Source: Taxawa tesnikishii (nom. ined.)
Lineage: Eukaryota > Ascomycota > Dothideomycetes > Dothideales
Length of the DNA stretch: 64,000 nt
Direction: 5' to 3'
Assembly (NCBI GenBank): GCA_030247885.1
Contig: JAPDRO010000004.1
Location: 868,001-932,000, forward strand
Part shown: positions 34,363 through 45,384 of the stretch, piece after piece
Layout: each line of letters begins with the position of its first letter
How positions within the stretch are numbered: the stretch's first letter is position 1
The notes under the pieces: model-generated
Told to the model about the DNA's origin: nothing
The model's database searches: none
What the model saw: only the letters and a program-made list of their open reading frames with translations
Translations under genes and position numbers: made by a program

Positions 34363-35122
34363 ATGGATCCAACATCCATATTACAGCTGACAAACACGTG
34401 TTTCAGTATTACCGCTCGTACCACCACAATGGTCAAGGATCTCTGCGCTCTGAAAGAAAAGTTTGGGGCTGTTGGCCGCGACATCCAATTACTGATCACA
34501 CAGACTAACGCAGTCAAACATGCTGCCCACAGACTATACTCGTGGCTTGGCGGGTGTCTTCTTACGTCTCCGAGGAAGAGATAGAGGATCTGTTTGAGTC
34601 GTTAAAGGCTTGCAAAACCCTGATCGCAAAACTGAGACAACACACCACATCGATTAAGCCCGAGGCGGACTCAATGGCGTTTCTCAACAAGATATGACAC
34701 CTGTGGAAGGAGGACTCCGTACAAGGATTTCGGGTCGCACTCGACAGCCAGGTAAATGTGATCATTCTGTGGCTTCAGGTTCTAGAGTTGGGGGTAAATT
34801 GATGTTTTGCAGATTGACATCTAATGATACTGACGGCTGTAGACCGAATCGTGTTGAGCATCAATCCTACCTGGATGCAAGTGGCGGCCACCAAATCATA
34901 GCCAAAGCTCGAGACGATGCAAGCTCCATGGTTGTGCTGGACGACGCTGCTTTTGTCAAATCTTCAGGAAACTCAACTACCACAAGGTCGGTCATATCAG
35001 TTGTGTCAGACAGGGCTTCTGAGTTTGACGAGATGTTATGTGCTTCAGAGCTGTATCGTAACGCTTTGCGGGGCTTCGTGCGCCGTCCGAAGGGGGATAC
35101 ACTGACGCGGCAAACTGGATGA
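34363..35122 (+). pseudogene. Relic of a fungal NLR/ankyrin-type N-terminal domain gene
   Basis: The pieces read MDPTSILQLTNTCFSITART, KDLCALKEKFGAVG, SEEEIEDLFESLKACKTLI, HLWKEDSVQGFRVALDS, ILWLQVLEL, and further on DDASSMVVLDDAAF with SVVSDRASEFDEM. Together they look like the helical N-terminal domain that precedes NACHT, ankyrin or G-alpha-like parts in many fungal proteins. The pieces lie in more than one frame with a few breaks, and no nucleotide-binding or repeat domain follows, so it is a fossil. It sits alone between the Rab and Ync13 genes. The family call rests on pattern memory and is moderate. Confidence 0.45.
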
Positions 35123-36323
35123 GGTCACGTAAAGGCGTTTGAGGAGCTGACGGGCAGGAAATGGGACGATGGGAATAGGAATAGTCGGTTGTTCTCCGTT
35201 GGCTTGCAAATGTTTCAGGAAGCAGACGAGGACCGTACCACAACACGACCAACGGAAACGGACTATATCTCCGTACAAGAGCCAACCGCTGTACCACTTG
35301 AGAATGAACTAAACCAATAGGAACTGACACATGTCAGGACTTTGTTGTGATATCTTCTACATGACAAGGTCATCCGATATTGACTGGTCTTCGGTTGACC
35401 CGAGAAAACGGAGGAAGGGAGAACGGACTCCGCATACTCGCATCATGAAGAAAGCATCGCAAGCGATGGGATCATAAAGGATACGCTGGAGAGGACATAC
35501 TCCCCCATAAATCGACTCCATCTGGAGAGAAGACCGCCGTCGGGGCCGTCGAGACAACCTCACTGCAACCGCAAAAAGCAGGGCCTATAAGCGGCAAGTC
35601 CACGCAGCAATTGCAAGGCATGGATTTTACAATGGAACAGATTTTATTAGCGCTGACCGCGAAGGGTGGAAGTATTGAACATGCTGCTGTGTTGCTGCTC
35701 CAGGCAAGATTCAACCACTCCGCAAAAGAAAAAAGAGAAAGAAGAGAGCACGGGTTGATAGGCCTGTGAAAGGCTATTGTGAGGCTCCGAGAGGGGGACT
35801 TGTTTATGTGAGGATGGTACTGTTCTTCGGTAGGCTTCTGGGTCTCGTTGTAGCATGTCTGCAATGCAGAAACGTGTTGAATTGTCCATATGGAGTTGTG
35901 TCGACACCTACAGGAAGAAGCAGCGTTTTACCATCATCAGAGCTTTGAAAGAGCGCATCGTTACAGTTGAGGACACCGAGTCTAAGAATCGGGAGAGTGC
36001 AACTATTAAAAGGGATGAAATGGAAACGTTGTATCATGTACCGCGAAGCATGTCTTGACTGTCTAATAGCGAATTGTATCAACACCTGCATTCGATCCCG
36101 CATAGACTCATTACATGAATATGCCAACCGACAAGAAGACATAACATTCAATCTTCTTAAGAAATCCCCATGCCCCCAGTGTGTCTCGAACCCAACACCG
36201 AGCAGCCGTGCGCTAGCCAGAATCGTATACCACTAAACGCCCGCTAAATTACTCAGTCATGAAATGCATAGCTCCCCAATGAATATCAGATATGACCAGC
36301 TCTTTCCTTTCCGCTCTAGTTAC
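35123..36323. other. Intergenic, no gene seen
   Basis: This is relatively AT-rich sequence with only short frames. It is the 3' side of the Ync13-like gene. Confidence 0.5.
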
Positions 36324-39300
36324 TCAAGGCCTCCCTCTCTGCGCACCCAGTCCGACTCCTCTCTTAGCCATCAAACTTTGTCTGACAATCATCTCCGCCG
36401 CAGCCGCAGCAGCCAACCGTTCCTTCTGACGACTGCGATCCTTCAGATACCGCTCCGCTTCAGGTCTCATACGCAGAATCCTGAGAATCATGTCGTCGCT
36501 CGGATCAGCCTGAGCCTCTTTCCTCTTCTCTTCTTTCGCTTTCTTCATCGTGCCAAGGTTCCTGGAGAGCATGATGCTCTTGCTGCGTCTAGTGCTTGGC
36601 ATGCCCATGAGGCCTGCAGCGCCGCCAAAGACAGCGCCGCCGGCGCAGAGAGCCGGTTAAGCTCCTTTTGCTGTGCGGCTTGCTGTTTGGCGGCGGTGGC
36701 GGTTGCCATTGCCTCGGAGGTGCGGATGAGGTTCTCGGTGGATTCGAAGTAGAAGAAGTTGAGGTTCTGTAGGTCGTGGTATTTGGGGGATTTGAGGATG
36801 TCGAGAGGAACGCCGTTCGCTTGACCTGTTTCTTCGTCCACGGCGTGGAAGAAGTCGAAGAGCATCTGGAAAAGACATGTTAGTGTTCGTTTGTTGTGAT
36901 GCTGATGCCATGGCTGGGTAGGATTCACCTGCAGCCACTTAAACACAACATCAAGCTCTTGCTGGGTGAGCTGCTTTTGCTGGGACAGTTTGTCGGAAAG
37001 GGGAGGAACTAGGAGTGACTCGATCGTCACCAGTACTTCCTTCCATATCCGCGTCATGACCATAACCATGGCAGAGTCAGTAAGCGTATGTTTCATGATG
37101 GCGAAGTTATCGTCAAAGTATGTGAAAAGCGGCTTGAGCGCATTCGCAATGTCTGCCTGGGTCAGAGGTTGGGTCTGGGCGATCGACAGCGGTCTGTTTC
37201 TCTGGAAGTACCCCCGTACGGATGATTGTACGGATGATATGGATAGACCGTGTGAAAGCAGATTGCGGAGAGCTCGTCTCGACAGACACTGCTGAATATA
37301 GGCGGAAAGCTATTGATGCATTAGCATAATTCTTAAAGTACAGCTCATACGATACTCACCTTGTCCGTAATCTTTCTGGTCATGTCTCGCTCCGTACGTT
37401 TGAGCGTCCGGAAAGTCTTTCCAAAATAGAACTGAATATCGTCCCTTTCACCTTCCATGCTAACTCTCAGTAGCAACCTGCCTTGAGTGTCAAGATCCAA
37501 CCAAAATTCCCGCGGCATGTAGTCGCTGAAATGTGATGGATCGAGCTTGAGTGAGGTCCGTCCGACACAATCGTGATCACCTAGAGCATCCCAATCCCAG
37601 ATCGTCGCGATGATGTTGAGTGGACCTTGGGTGCTGATGTCTACTGTCTCATCCCAGCGTGGGTTAAGATTGCCGTAGACAATTCGCGTCTTGGCCAACC
37701 GCTTTTGGTACTCGTCACCAAGTACGACGTACGGGTCGCTAAGACCGTTCATGTCGCAGGGCTTGAGATCTTCCGCTTCGATGATCTTGATAGTGAAGAC
37801 GAATTTGTTGTTCTGTCGGGATCTGTTCACAGCGGGGAGTATGTCTCTGGATGACTTCTGCGCAGGCGTCCACGTTGATCTCCCTTTCGAGCTTGTCGAG
37901 CTGTAAGGTAGCGTACTCGATATTGTTGAGCTTGACCAACGACTACCGTTGCTGTTAGCATACCGAAAATGATTGACGTTCATCTCTTACTCACCTCAGG
38001 CAAGAACTGGAATGGCTCGATTTTCTCCTTGTTTGCCCAAGTATCTTTAGCCATCTGCATCCACTTCTCCTGTCTGGTTCTTCGAACCGCTGCTTCTTGC
38101 TCTGGAGTCAAACGATCCATTTCCCTTGCAAACTTTTGCTCCAACATCTCACAATATCTTGCGATACCATTTCCAACAGACTTTGAGAGCGCAGTCATGA
38201 ATTTTGCATACTGCAAGTCATCATCCCACTCAAGCTTCACAATCTGATCTATGCTCTGGGTGAAGGACCTGAAAATATCTACTGCAGAGACACTGTGGCG
38301 CTCATCGTCTGTAGGAATGTTGCCCTCGTGCTCCGTCCGGACGGTGAAGTTGTCTTGTTTGACGGCGCCCTCGACCCAGTCAATGACTTTCGCATCGGTC
38401 ATGTAGATCCATCGCCAAACGAAGTCAGCCAAAAGATCCTCTACCTGGAAACCGAATTCTACGCCAGGGAGTGCTTGGGCATGTACTCGTCGTATCTCGA
38501 CCATCTCCTTGTAGAGATCGAACCCGTCTTGTATTGGTACCTCATCACCGCGGTTCTTGACAAGCTCCATGATTCGAGAGACAAGATCCCTTGCATCGGC
38601 GGCGTACGCCGGGAGCATCTCCGATACGAGTATCGACAGTGGATTGACGCCCATAATCTCCGGATTTTTGCGATACCGTTTCTGGATCTTCTCAGCAAGC
38701 GCGAGTACAGCCTTCCCAAGCTGAATGACATGGTAAAACTCCCAGGTCTCAGCATCGTCAGGAATGTTCTTGTGCACCAACTCATTGTAGGCGTCTCGTG
38801 CCTTCTGTCGAAGTGCGTCTTGAAGAGCGTCAGAGAATTGGTCCAGGTCCTCCGGTGTCCTGTTGAACAACGGGTCGTCGTATATGTGATTCTCCAATAT
38901 GTACATTACTGGACCAATGGAAGGTGGTTTGTTCTCGTAGCAGTGTTGCAAAAGATCAAAGAGGTCGCGCAGAAGGGTATCGTGAAGCGAGGAAAGGATG
39001 GTTTGGTTCAGAGCGTAATCTGCAATAGTCCACTTGCTCCTATCGAAAAGCGAAGCCTGTACCACCAAGCTCGCCCGGTTGCCCTTCTTTCCTTCAACAG
39101 GAGGCTCTTTAATGAACATAAAGGCAGCGTCCAAAGTATCCCGATCAATTTCTTGGTTTTGAAACTTCTCCCTAATAACGTCCATAAAAAGGACCAACCG
39201 TGAGAACTGCGGTAGCCGCCATCTCAACGCAATCTCGTTGAGAAGTTCAGTCGATTGTTTGGAGAAGAACTTCATTGGCGGCGCATCTCCGTTTGGCTCA

Positions 39301-40636
39301 GACGGTTGCAGAGTAGCGTCCAGCATGTCATAGCTGAGTACGCGCTTGAGTACGGCTCGATAGTATGCCCGCGGGTCTGGCGGAACGAACGTAAACGGGA
39401 CTTCTTCGCTGATCGATGCTCGTGGTGAGCCGTTGAGATTCAGCGCGCTCATGTCAACGGGTTGGTCGATCACATAGGACGTCTCCAAACCTGTTGTCTC
39501 CGACATTCTCCTTGCCATCTCCGAGTAACCAGACTCGGACGCCGCTGCATTTGAAGGTTTGAAAGTTGGCAGACTACCGCCCGGTGTGCTCTTGGCCAGC
39601 TCAGGGTTAGACTGAACAATGGCAAGCATCATTTGGGATAGGTCTTGGACTTCCGCCTTCTTCCAGAGTTCGTAGCCTTCCTGCAAATCAAAGTCTTCGC
39701 TACTGAGAGTCCTCCTGGAATTGAGACTAAGATGCGTCTGGTACAGTTTTAGGTCCTGCAAAGCTGCCTTCTCCGTCCACACAGATTTGTTCGCGTTTAT
39801 GTCAGCTTGAACCTGATCATAAGAAACATCGAATATGTGTGCGATTCGCATGACGAAGGGCATATCCTTCGCTTCGTAGCTCCGTGGAACTTCCACTTCG
39901 ATGGTCGTACCACCGGCGCCTCCAATCCTCTGAGCGGCATCGGCAAGGTCCTGGTCGTGCTTCAAAAGTTTGCTCTCCAAGGTCTGAAGCCTGCTGGCGA
40001 GTTCTGGACGATCCTGAGCCCACCCATTGCTCTTCATCGTGGAGCTGATAAGACGGACGAACAGCGCAACATGACGGTCGACCATGAGCTTCCAACTATC
40101 GTCATCTGGCGCCTTGCCTTTTGCAGTTCTGATGTTGCCCTGGCGTAGAAGATCAAGAGAAGGTCCTCCACTCTGCGGTCCTTCTCCATGGACTTGCGGA
40201 ATGTAGGATTCTTGAACTCATTGAGAAACGTGGCAAATGTCCGTTTCACCAGGGCATCGTTGTACTCGGGCATCCGCTCTTTCCCAAAAAGTACCCCAGT
40301 AATACGTTTGTCCAGTTCTGACACAAAGCCGTGTGGAAATCTTGTGCTCTTGGAGTCCCGGATAAGAGAGAAGTCCTTCACCAGATCGTTTATCGAGGTG
40401 GAAGATCGCGAGACGTTGGGTTTTGCCGGAGCAGGCACGTGTTGGACTCTGCGGGCGCGGGGCTGGAGCAGATACGAGAGGAAGGCGACCCGCAGGGCGT
40501 AAGAGTAGGCATCGTGGTCGGAAACAGGTGGGTTTCTGCGCGAGTAGGAGAACTCCCGGTGCAGGCGGCCGTTTTGCTGGATACTGTTTACACGGCGACT
40601 GTTGACTGAGGAGCGTGACGACACCGGCGTGGACAT
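36324..40636 (-). CDS. ync13: Ync13-like Munc13-homology (MUN) and C2 domain protein
   Basis: Introns at 37943-37994, 37310-37359 and 36866-36928 connect a protein of about 1,290 aa. The order is: a Ser-rich N-terminus (MSTPVSSRSSVNS), MUN homology with MHD1 (from DDSWKLMVDRHVALF through EWDDDLQYAKFMTALS), a C2 domain (FVFTIKIIEAEDLKPCDMNG, SDPYVVL, NPRWDE, WDWDALGDHD, the Asp ligands of calcium/phospholipid loops), then MHD2 (DDNFAIMKHTL onward) and a basic tail. Fission yeast Ync13 has this layout and helps exocytosis during septum formation. Three frame breaks are seen: T run 40119-40122 (QKGKAPDDDSW), the C/G run at 37834-37837 (needs two bases added or one removed), and near 36632-36640 before GLMGMPSTRRSKS. 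Confidence 0.9.
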
Positions 40637-41069
40637 TTCACTGGGATATCGGTTAGGTTATGAGGGTAAGTGTGCGAAATTCGCAAGCATTGCTTGACTG
40701 GGTGGCAGTGGTAGTGGCAGTGGCAGCAGAGATAGCAGTTCGGGATGCGGTCAACAGGTGTGGGTTGCGTTTGTGTCGACTTTGGAACAAGCGATCGGGG
40801 CATAAGTAGTTGTTGGACAGCAGTCGTCAGTAACGCAAAGACATTAGTTGCATGAGGAGGCAGAGACAGAGATCTTTCGTGTCGCTGCTGCCCACGCGTG
40901 CCCTGCGCACTTGTCACTTTACTGACTGACTCTGTGACCGGAAGGACCAGCCAATGACGCAGGACCTTGGTTCTTGCCAGCCAAGGGTCTCGTTTCAGTC
41001 CCACCTGGTTTCAGATTGGCCATCACATGTTAATCGATCGCTGTTTGATCCATTACAATCTCCGGGGAC

Positions 41070-41144
<75 letters not shown>

Positions 41145-41545
41145 CTCTCCAGACCATCCTATATCACTTTGCTCGACCTCGCTCGAATCTCCCAAGAAGC
41201 GCGTCACCGCTCAGCCTGTAAGGCAACTGCTTGTTCGCAGAAACATCTCCAGGTATAGAGACGCGCCATGCATTCACGTCTTTTGACCCAACGTCTTACC
41301 TTTCCTTAACCTTCTCATCACACCCATTCACCTCAACCCATCATCTCTCGTTGATCACATTTCCTGCTTTTCGTTTGACAAACAATTTCGCTTCCAGCTC
41401 GACAAACAGTTCCTTCTTCTAGCTCGAGGACTGGTTATTTGAAACTTCGCTCCCGCGTCGCTCCCTCCACGCATCGCCGGTTGCTCGACGCTTGCTCTGC
41501 AATCGCAAATCGATCTCGATACACTCCACATACAAATCCTTCGCC
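40637..41545. promoter_or_regulatory. Divergent promoter region, ync13 / bHLH, with long (AC)n
   Basis: The region separates divergent starts. It contains a dinucleotide tract of about 68 bp at 41075-41143 and a pyrimidine-rich leader before the bHLH gene. Confidence 0.6.
41075..41143. repeat. Long (CA)n microsatellite
   Basis: About 34 uninterrupted CA units, the longest simple repeat in the window. Confidence 0.97.
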
Positions 41546-41875
41546 ATGTCGATGCCACACGAGAAGCCCCGGCTCTCGGAGCAGCAGAAGAAAGAAAACC
41601 ACATTGCTTCGGAGCAGAAGCGTCGTCAAGCAATCCGCGAGGGGTTCGACCGGATAGCAGACATCGTTCCAGGAATGAAGGGGCTCGGCCGTAGCGAGGC
41701 CGTCGTGCTACAGACGACTGTGAAGTTCATGAGGGAGCAGATCGCACACAAAGAGATGCTGAGAGCAAAGGCTACCAAGGAGCTGGGTATAAGCAACAGC
41801 GACTTCGAGTCCATGTACAAAGAGGAGGCGGAGAGAGGAGCGCAGAAGCGATCCGGACTGTCCTCTGGCCAGTAA
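41546..41875 (+). CDS. INO4-like bHLH transcription factor
   Basis: This is a small intronless protein of 109 aa starting MSMPHEKPRL. The basic region shows ENHIASEQKRRQAIREGF with the His, Glu and Arg-Arg positions that read CANNTG boxes. Helix 1 is FDRIADIVPG, followed by a loop with GLGRSEAVVL and helix 2 TTVKFMREQIAHKEML. This pattern (SEQKRRQAIREGFDRI) is that of fungal Ino4. In yeast Ino4 pairs with Ino2 to switch on inositol and phospholipid genes; in filamentous fungi partner and targets differ. The protein is nearly only the DNA-binding domain, so it probably acts as an obligate dimer partner. The leader is long and C/T-rich. Confidence 0.82.
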   Translation: MSMPHEKPRLSEQQKKENHIASEQKRRQAIREGFDRIADIVPGMKGLGRSEAVVLQTTVKFMREQIAHKEMLRAKATKELGISNSDFESMYKEEAERGAQKRSGLSSGQ

Positions 41876-43901
41876 GCACCAGGAAACGATATGGTCACCA
41901 CCCCTATCAGGCGCGCGTTGAAAATCCCTCGTCACCGCCGATCAACTTTCGATACCCTTTTCCTAGCAGGACCGCCATCTTCTTTGAGCACACTTCGACG
42001 TTTACGTCTGTCAGGTGAGCGGATAACAGCAAAACTGCTGCGGCGAGCCACGAGGTACTCATAGACCAGCAGACGTCTCATCACTGTTCTTGAGGCCATC
42101 CGGGAGGGACAACTGGTGCGTAATTGAGTACCTTTAACTTTGGTAAGTGATCGAGAAGCTCTTATCTGCCTGCTCTGCCCTGCCCTGCCCTGCCCTGCCC
42201 TGCCCTGCCCGCCTGCGACGGAACAGCCCTGGGCTGCACAGTTCACAACGTTCACAGCGTCTTTACTGGACGCTCACCTTCAATCAGTCTACAGGTAGAT
42301 ACCGTCCAAGCAGCGTTCATCAGCAATCCAAGCGGCACGCAACAGATGATCCGACTTTCCAAAATATTGTCTTCCAGAGCGCAATAGATAGAAAAATAAG
42401 CATTTGGAGGGGCGTGAAGACGAGCCTGGATTCCGAAATCGTTGGAATCATGCACCTTCAGTGTTGGACGACTTCACTGCTACCAGCCCCTCCCTCTTCG
42501 CTCTTTCATGTACCAGAGCGTTGCGAGCAACTCAAATACCGTATACCAAACCCTGCATTTGCAAGTAGCAATCGCCTCTTCCCGAACAAACGCGCGAAAC
42601 GGGCACATCGTTGTTTCGGACTGATATTTATCCACCGTATTGTACGCATTTGTGCAATGAACAATAGAAGAAATGTGTACATTCAACGCTCGGTTGTGCT
42701 TGCCACTGACTGTGCGCCCTGCAACCCAACTGCATACAGCAGGCAGGATACGAGGCCTCGAGGGCACAGCAGTACGTCTGACGCCCCTGTACGGAGACAT
42801 TGGAACGGGCCTTCTGTTGCAGCAGCTCAACGGAGAGGTGCAGGGCGTTTCGTCAACGTCTGTCAGGAGACGCGTCGTAGAAGGCGTGACTTACGCGTGG
42901 TGGGCAAACAGAGTCTCGCAAACACAAAGTGCAGTTACTCGTAGCAGATTAGGCTAAGAAGAGAGTTCCACGAGGCTTTTCGTATCGTGCCGCCTTCGTT
43001 GCCCCGTCGGGAGGAACGAGCGCACAGGGAGACCACCTTGCTGGATTGCACTTGTTTCTTTCGCTTTCGGACCGTCCACTCGATGTTTTTGCAGAGAAGT
43101 CGGTTTGAGACGGAAGCACGACCGTTCTTCGCACCTTGAACCTAGTCATTAGCATGGAAGCAAATCCCGGGTCAGCGTGGCGCCCATGTCACCCAAAGCG
43201 TTTTAGCCTCCGTCCCAGCAAATGCTCTGTTCAATCAGCAGAACAGCACGAGTCAGTCTCTCCACACGGGTGGAATGCGACCCACTGATGTGATCTGCAC
43301 TGTGCGTGTCACGCTGCGTTGCGACTCCGAAGAGGCGAAACTTGGACAGTGAACCAGAGGGCTCACGCTTGCGCTGGCACTTGTTCCGCCCTCATCAATC
43401 TGCCACCAATGAGCACCTGTGTTCCGAGCAGCTAGAAGGCTGTCGGGTAGGGTTAGGCCGGTTCGGTCGCGGGAATGAAAGCCAGCGAGTGAGGGCTCTG
43501 GAGTGGGTTTGACAGGATCCACTGGTGACGAACGGGCGTTGCGCTTGCAATCGCTATCCTGCAGCCCTTCGGCCGGCGCATGTTCTGAGTGTTCTGGATC
43601 CTGCCGTTAAAGGCCGCCCGTGCCCGACCAAGCCATCGTTCGCAGACCATCGCCTTCTCACCCAGATCTCGAACACTTGCGGCGCAAAACCGCCGAGACG
43701 GAACACAGACTCGCGTGCCGCCTGCATGGAGTGCTGAACGCAGAGCAAAACGACTCAGCGCTTGCAGCTGTCTCAAAGGATGTATTACTCGCAGCCTGCC
43801 CTACCCCCGTGTGAATGACGACCGCTAGCATATCTTGATTTTTGATCCTGCTCTACCATCCCAGGACACCTCTTCAATCAGCATCGCGTCCGATCAGCGC
43901 T
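41876..43901. other. Intergenic, 2 kb without a convincing gene
   Basis: Several frames of 60-260 codons on both strands lack family signals and overlap each other. It contains the TGCCC minisatellite and then the promoter of the Ser-rich gene. Confidence 0.5.
42176..42210. repeat. Pentanucleotide repeat (TGCCC)7
   Basis: Seven perfect units, about 300 bp beyond the bHLH stop. Confidence 0.95.
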
Positions 43902-44540
43902 ATGTTTGCCAACTTCTCCTTCGCGACCGCGTCGCGTCACCCCTCTGCCCTTCCACCATCTGACGACGACGACATCTATGTCCCCCGGCGGTGCAGCATC
44001 TCCTCTCGTTCAGTGTCGCCGTTCGACACCAGAACATCACGCTTCTCCGTCAGTCACTTGACGCAACAACTCAGCGAGCAGTGCTTGCACAGCGACTCTA
44101 CCACCGGCAGGAGTCCAGATTACTCATATGAAGACACCGCCTACACGACATCATCTACGTCAAATTCCCCGCAGTTCCCACTACACATACCCACCGCTCC
44201 CAGGAGATCACGGGATGGACGCCGGAACGCTATCTCTCTTTGTGATGCTGCACACCTTCGCAGCATCGCCTCCCTCATGGAGCGTATGATCGATTTAGGC
44301 GACCAATGCGCAGTCTCACCACCCCCGAGGATCACATCTAACGAATGCCGGAGCACATCTCCCAATGATGATGAAGGCTATGACAGCCTGGAAGACGGAA
44401 GCCCAATCAGTCGTCAAAGCACAAACCAATCCATCACGTACAGGCGCTCCCGTGACACATCGCTAACGGGTGCCTGCGTCGCGAAGACAGTGCGCCAACG
44501 CAAGGCAAAGCGAAGGAGCACAGGCGAGAAGAACAACTGA
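43902..44540 (+). CDS. Unknown Ser/Arg-rich protein
   Basis: This single exon of about 212 aa starts MFANFSFATASRHPSALPPS, giving a frame with consistent coding character. It is rich in Ser, Arg, Thr and Pro, with Asp-rich SDDDDIYVPRRCSISS near the start. One likely structured helix is DAAHLRSIASLMERMIDLGDQ (about residues 127-147), with a basic C-terminus (RQRKAKRRSTGEKN). No known domain is visible. The helix and the MFANFSF start look like a conserved Dothideomycete family, but I cannot name a role. The basic tail could direct it to the nucleus. An upstream exon cannot be excluded because the frame is open before the ATG. Confidence 0.6.
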   Translation: MFANFSFATASRHPSALPPSDDDDIYVPRRCSISSRSVSPFDTRTSRFSVSHLTQQLSEQCLHSDSTTGRSPDYSYEDTAYTTSSTSNSPQFPLHIPTAPRRSRDGRRNAISLCDAAHLRSIASLMERMIDLGDQCAVSPPPRITSNECRSTSPNDDEGYDSLEDGSPISRQSTNQSITYRRSRDTSLTGACVAKTVRQRKAKRRSTGEKNN

Positions 44541-45384
44541 GCTCCATGAGCTCCACCGCTAAGATGAAGGAGGCATCAGAGGTTCTCCCCGTCCTCACCG
44601 GGATTACATGGTTCGGCGTTTTGGTGAAGCGATACAGGAGGATATACCCTTTCTTAGAGGAGATTGGTTCATCGGCTAGGAGGAAAGGGCGTTCTAGAGG
44701 CGTACACCTCTATATATATATATATATATATATATGATAGAGCGGCGCCATGCGTCCTGGAAGACAGGACGCTGGCAGCAGGGCACCACTGTCCTGCTTC
44801 GTGACGATCGTCACGATTACCGACTATGAAGAGGATGGGCGGAGATAAAAATGCCCAAATAAATTTTGATATCTACGAAACAGCAGTTCTCACGTGTCTA
44901 CGTCTTTGCCATGTGCTTGCTTGCCTTGATCGTTGCGAATGCTGAGCGCGCTTTGAGTCGAATGTTTGTGCTGTCTCGTCAGACAACAACAACAATAACA
45001 ACAACAGCAGCAGCACATGTATATCGGCAGTCTGGTCACGGCCAGGACATGAAACAAGCTGCGTCTCCGACACATCACCCTGAATCCCTGTGGATATCAG
45101 CTAAAGATAGAGTATAGTATATGGCTCATCGATCGCCAGAATAGAGTTTCATCCTCGGCATGGCAACCGTTGGGGAAGCACGTGATGTACATAGTTCAAA
45201 CAGTGCAAAACAAGGAAGGCCATCTGTTTACTGTTAGGGAGATTAGCGGGACTCTCTTATAGACACACAATTGCCCTTGGAGAAAGAGCCTAGCCATAGG
45301 AGTGGGAGCTTGATCTTATGTGCGCATGGATTGATTAAGACAAAGCACAGTTACTCGTTCACCGTTGCTTGAGTTTTGCAAAAC
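44541..45384. other. Intergenic with simple repeats
   Basis: It contains a (TA)n tract at 44709-44735 and an ACA/GCA-rich triplet tract near 44986-45015. No gene is seen. Confidence 0.6.
44709..44735. repeat. (TA)n microsatellite
   Basis: About 13 TA units directly 3' of the Ser-rich gene. Confidence 0.95.

Noticed and set aside
36324-36608. Separate small basic gene MGMPSTRRSKSIMLSRN
   Set aside because: It is the C-terminal tail of the Ync13-like protein displaced by one base.
43453-43776. Minus-strand frame with a mitochondrial-like leader (MRQLQALSRFALRSA)
   Set aside because: No homology or splice support, overlaps other equally good frames, and lies in the promoter of the Ser-rich gene.
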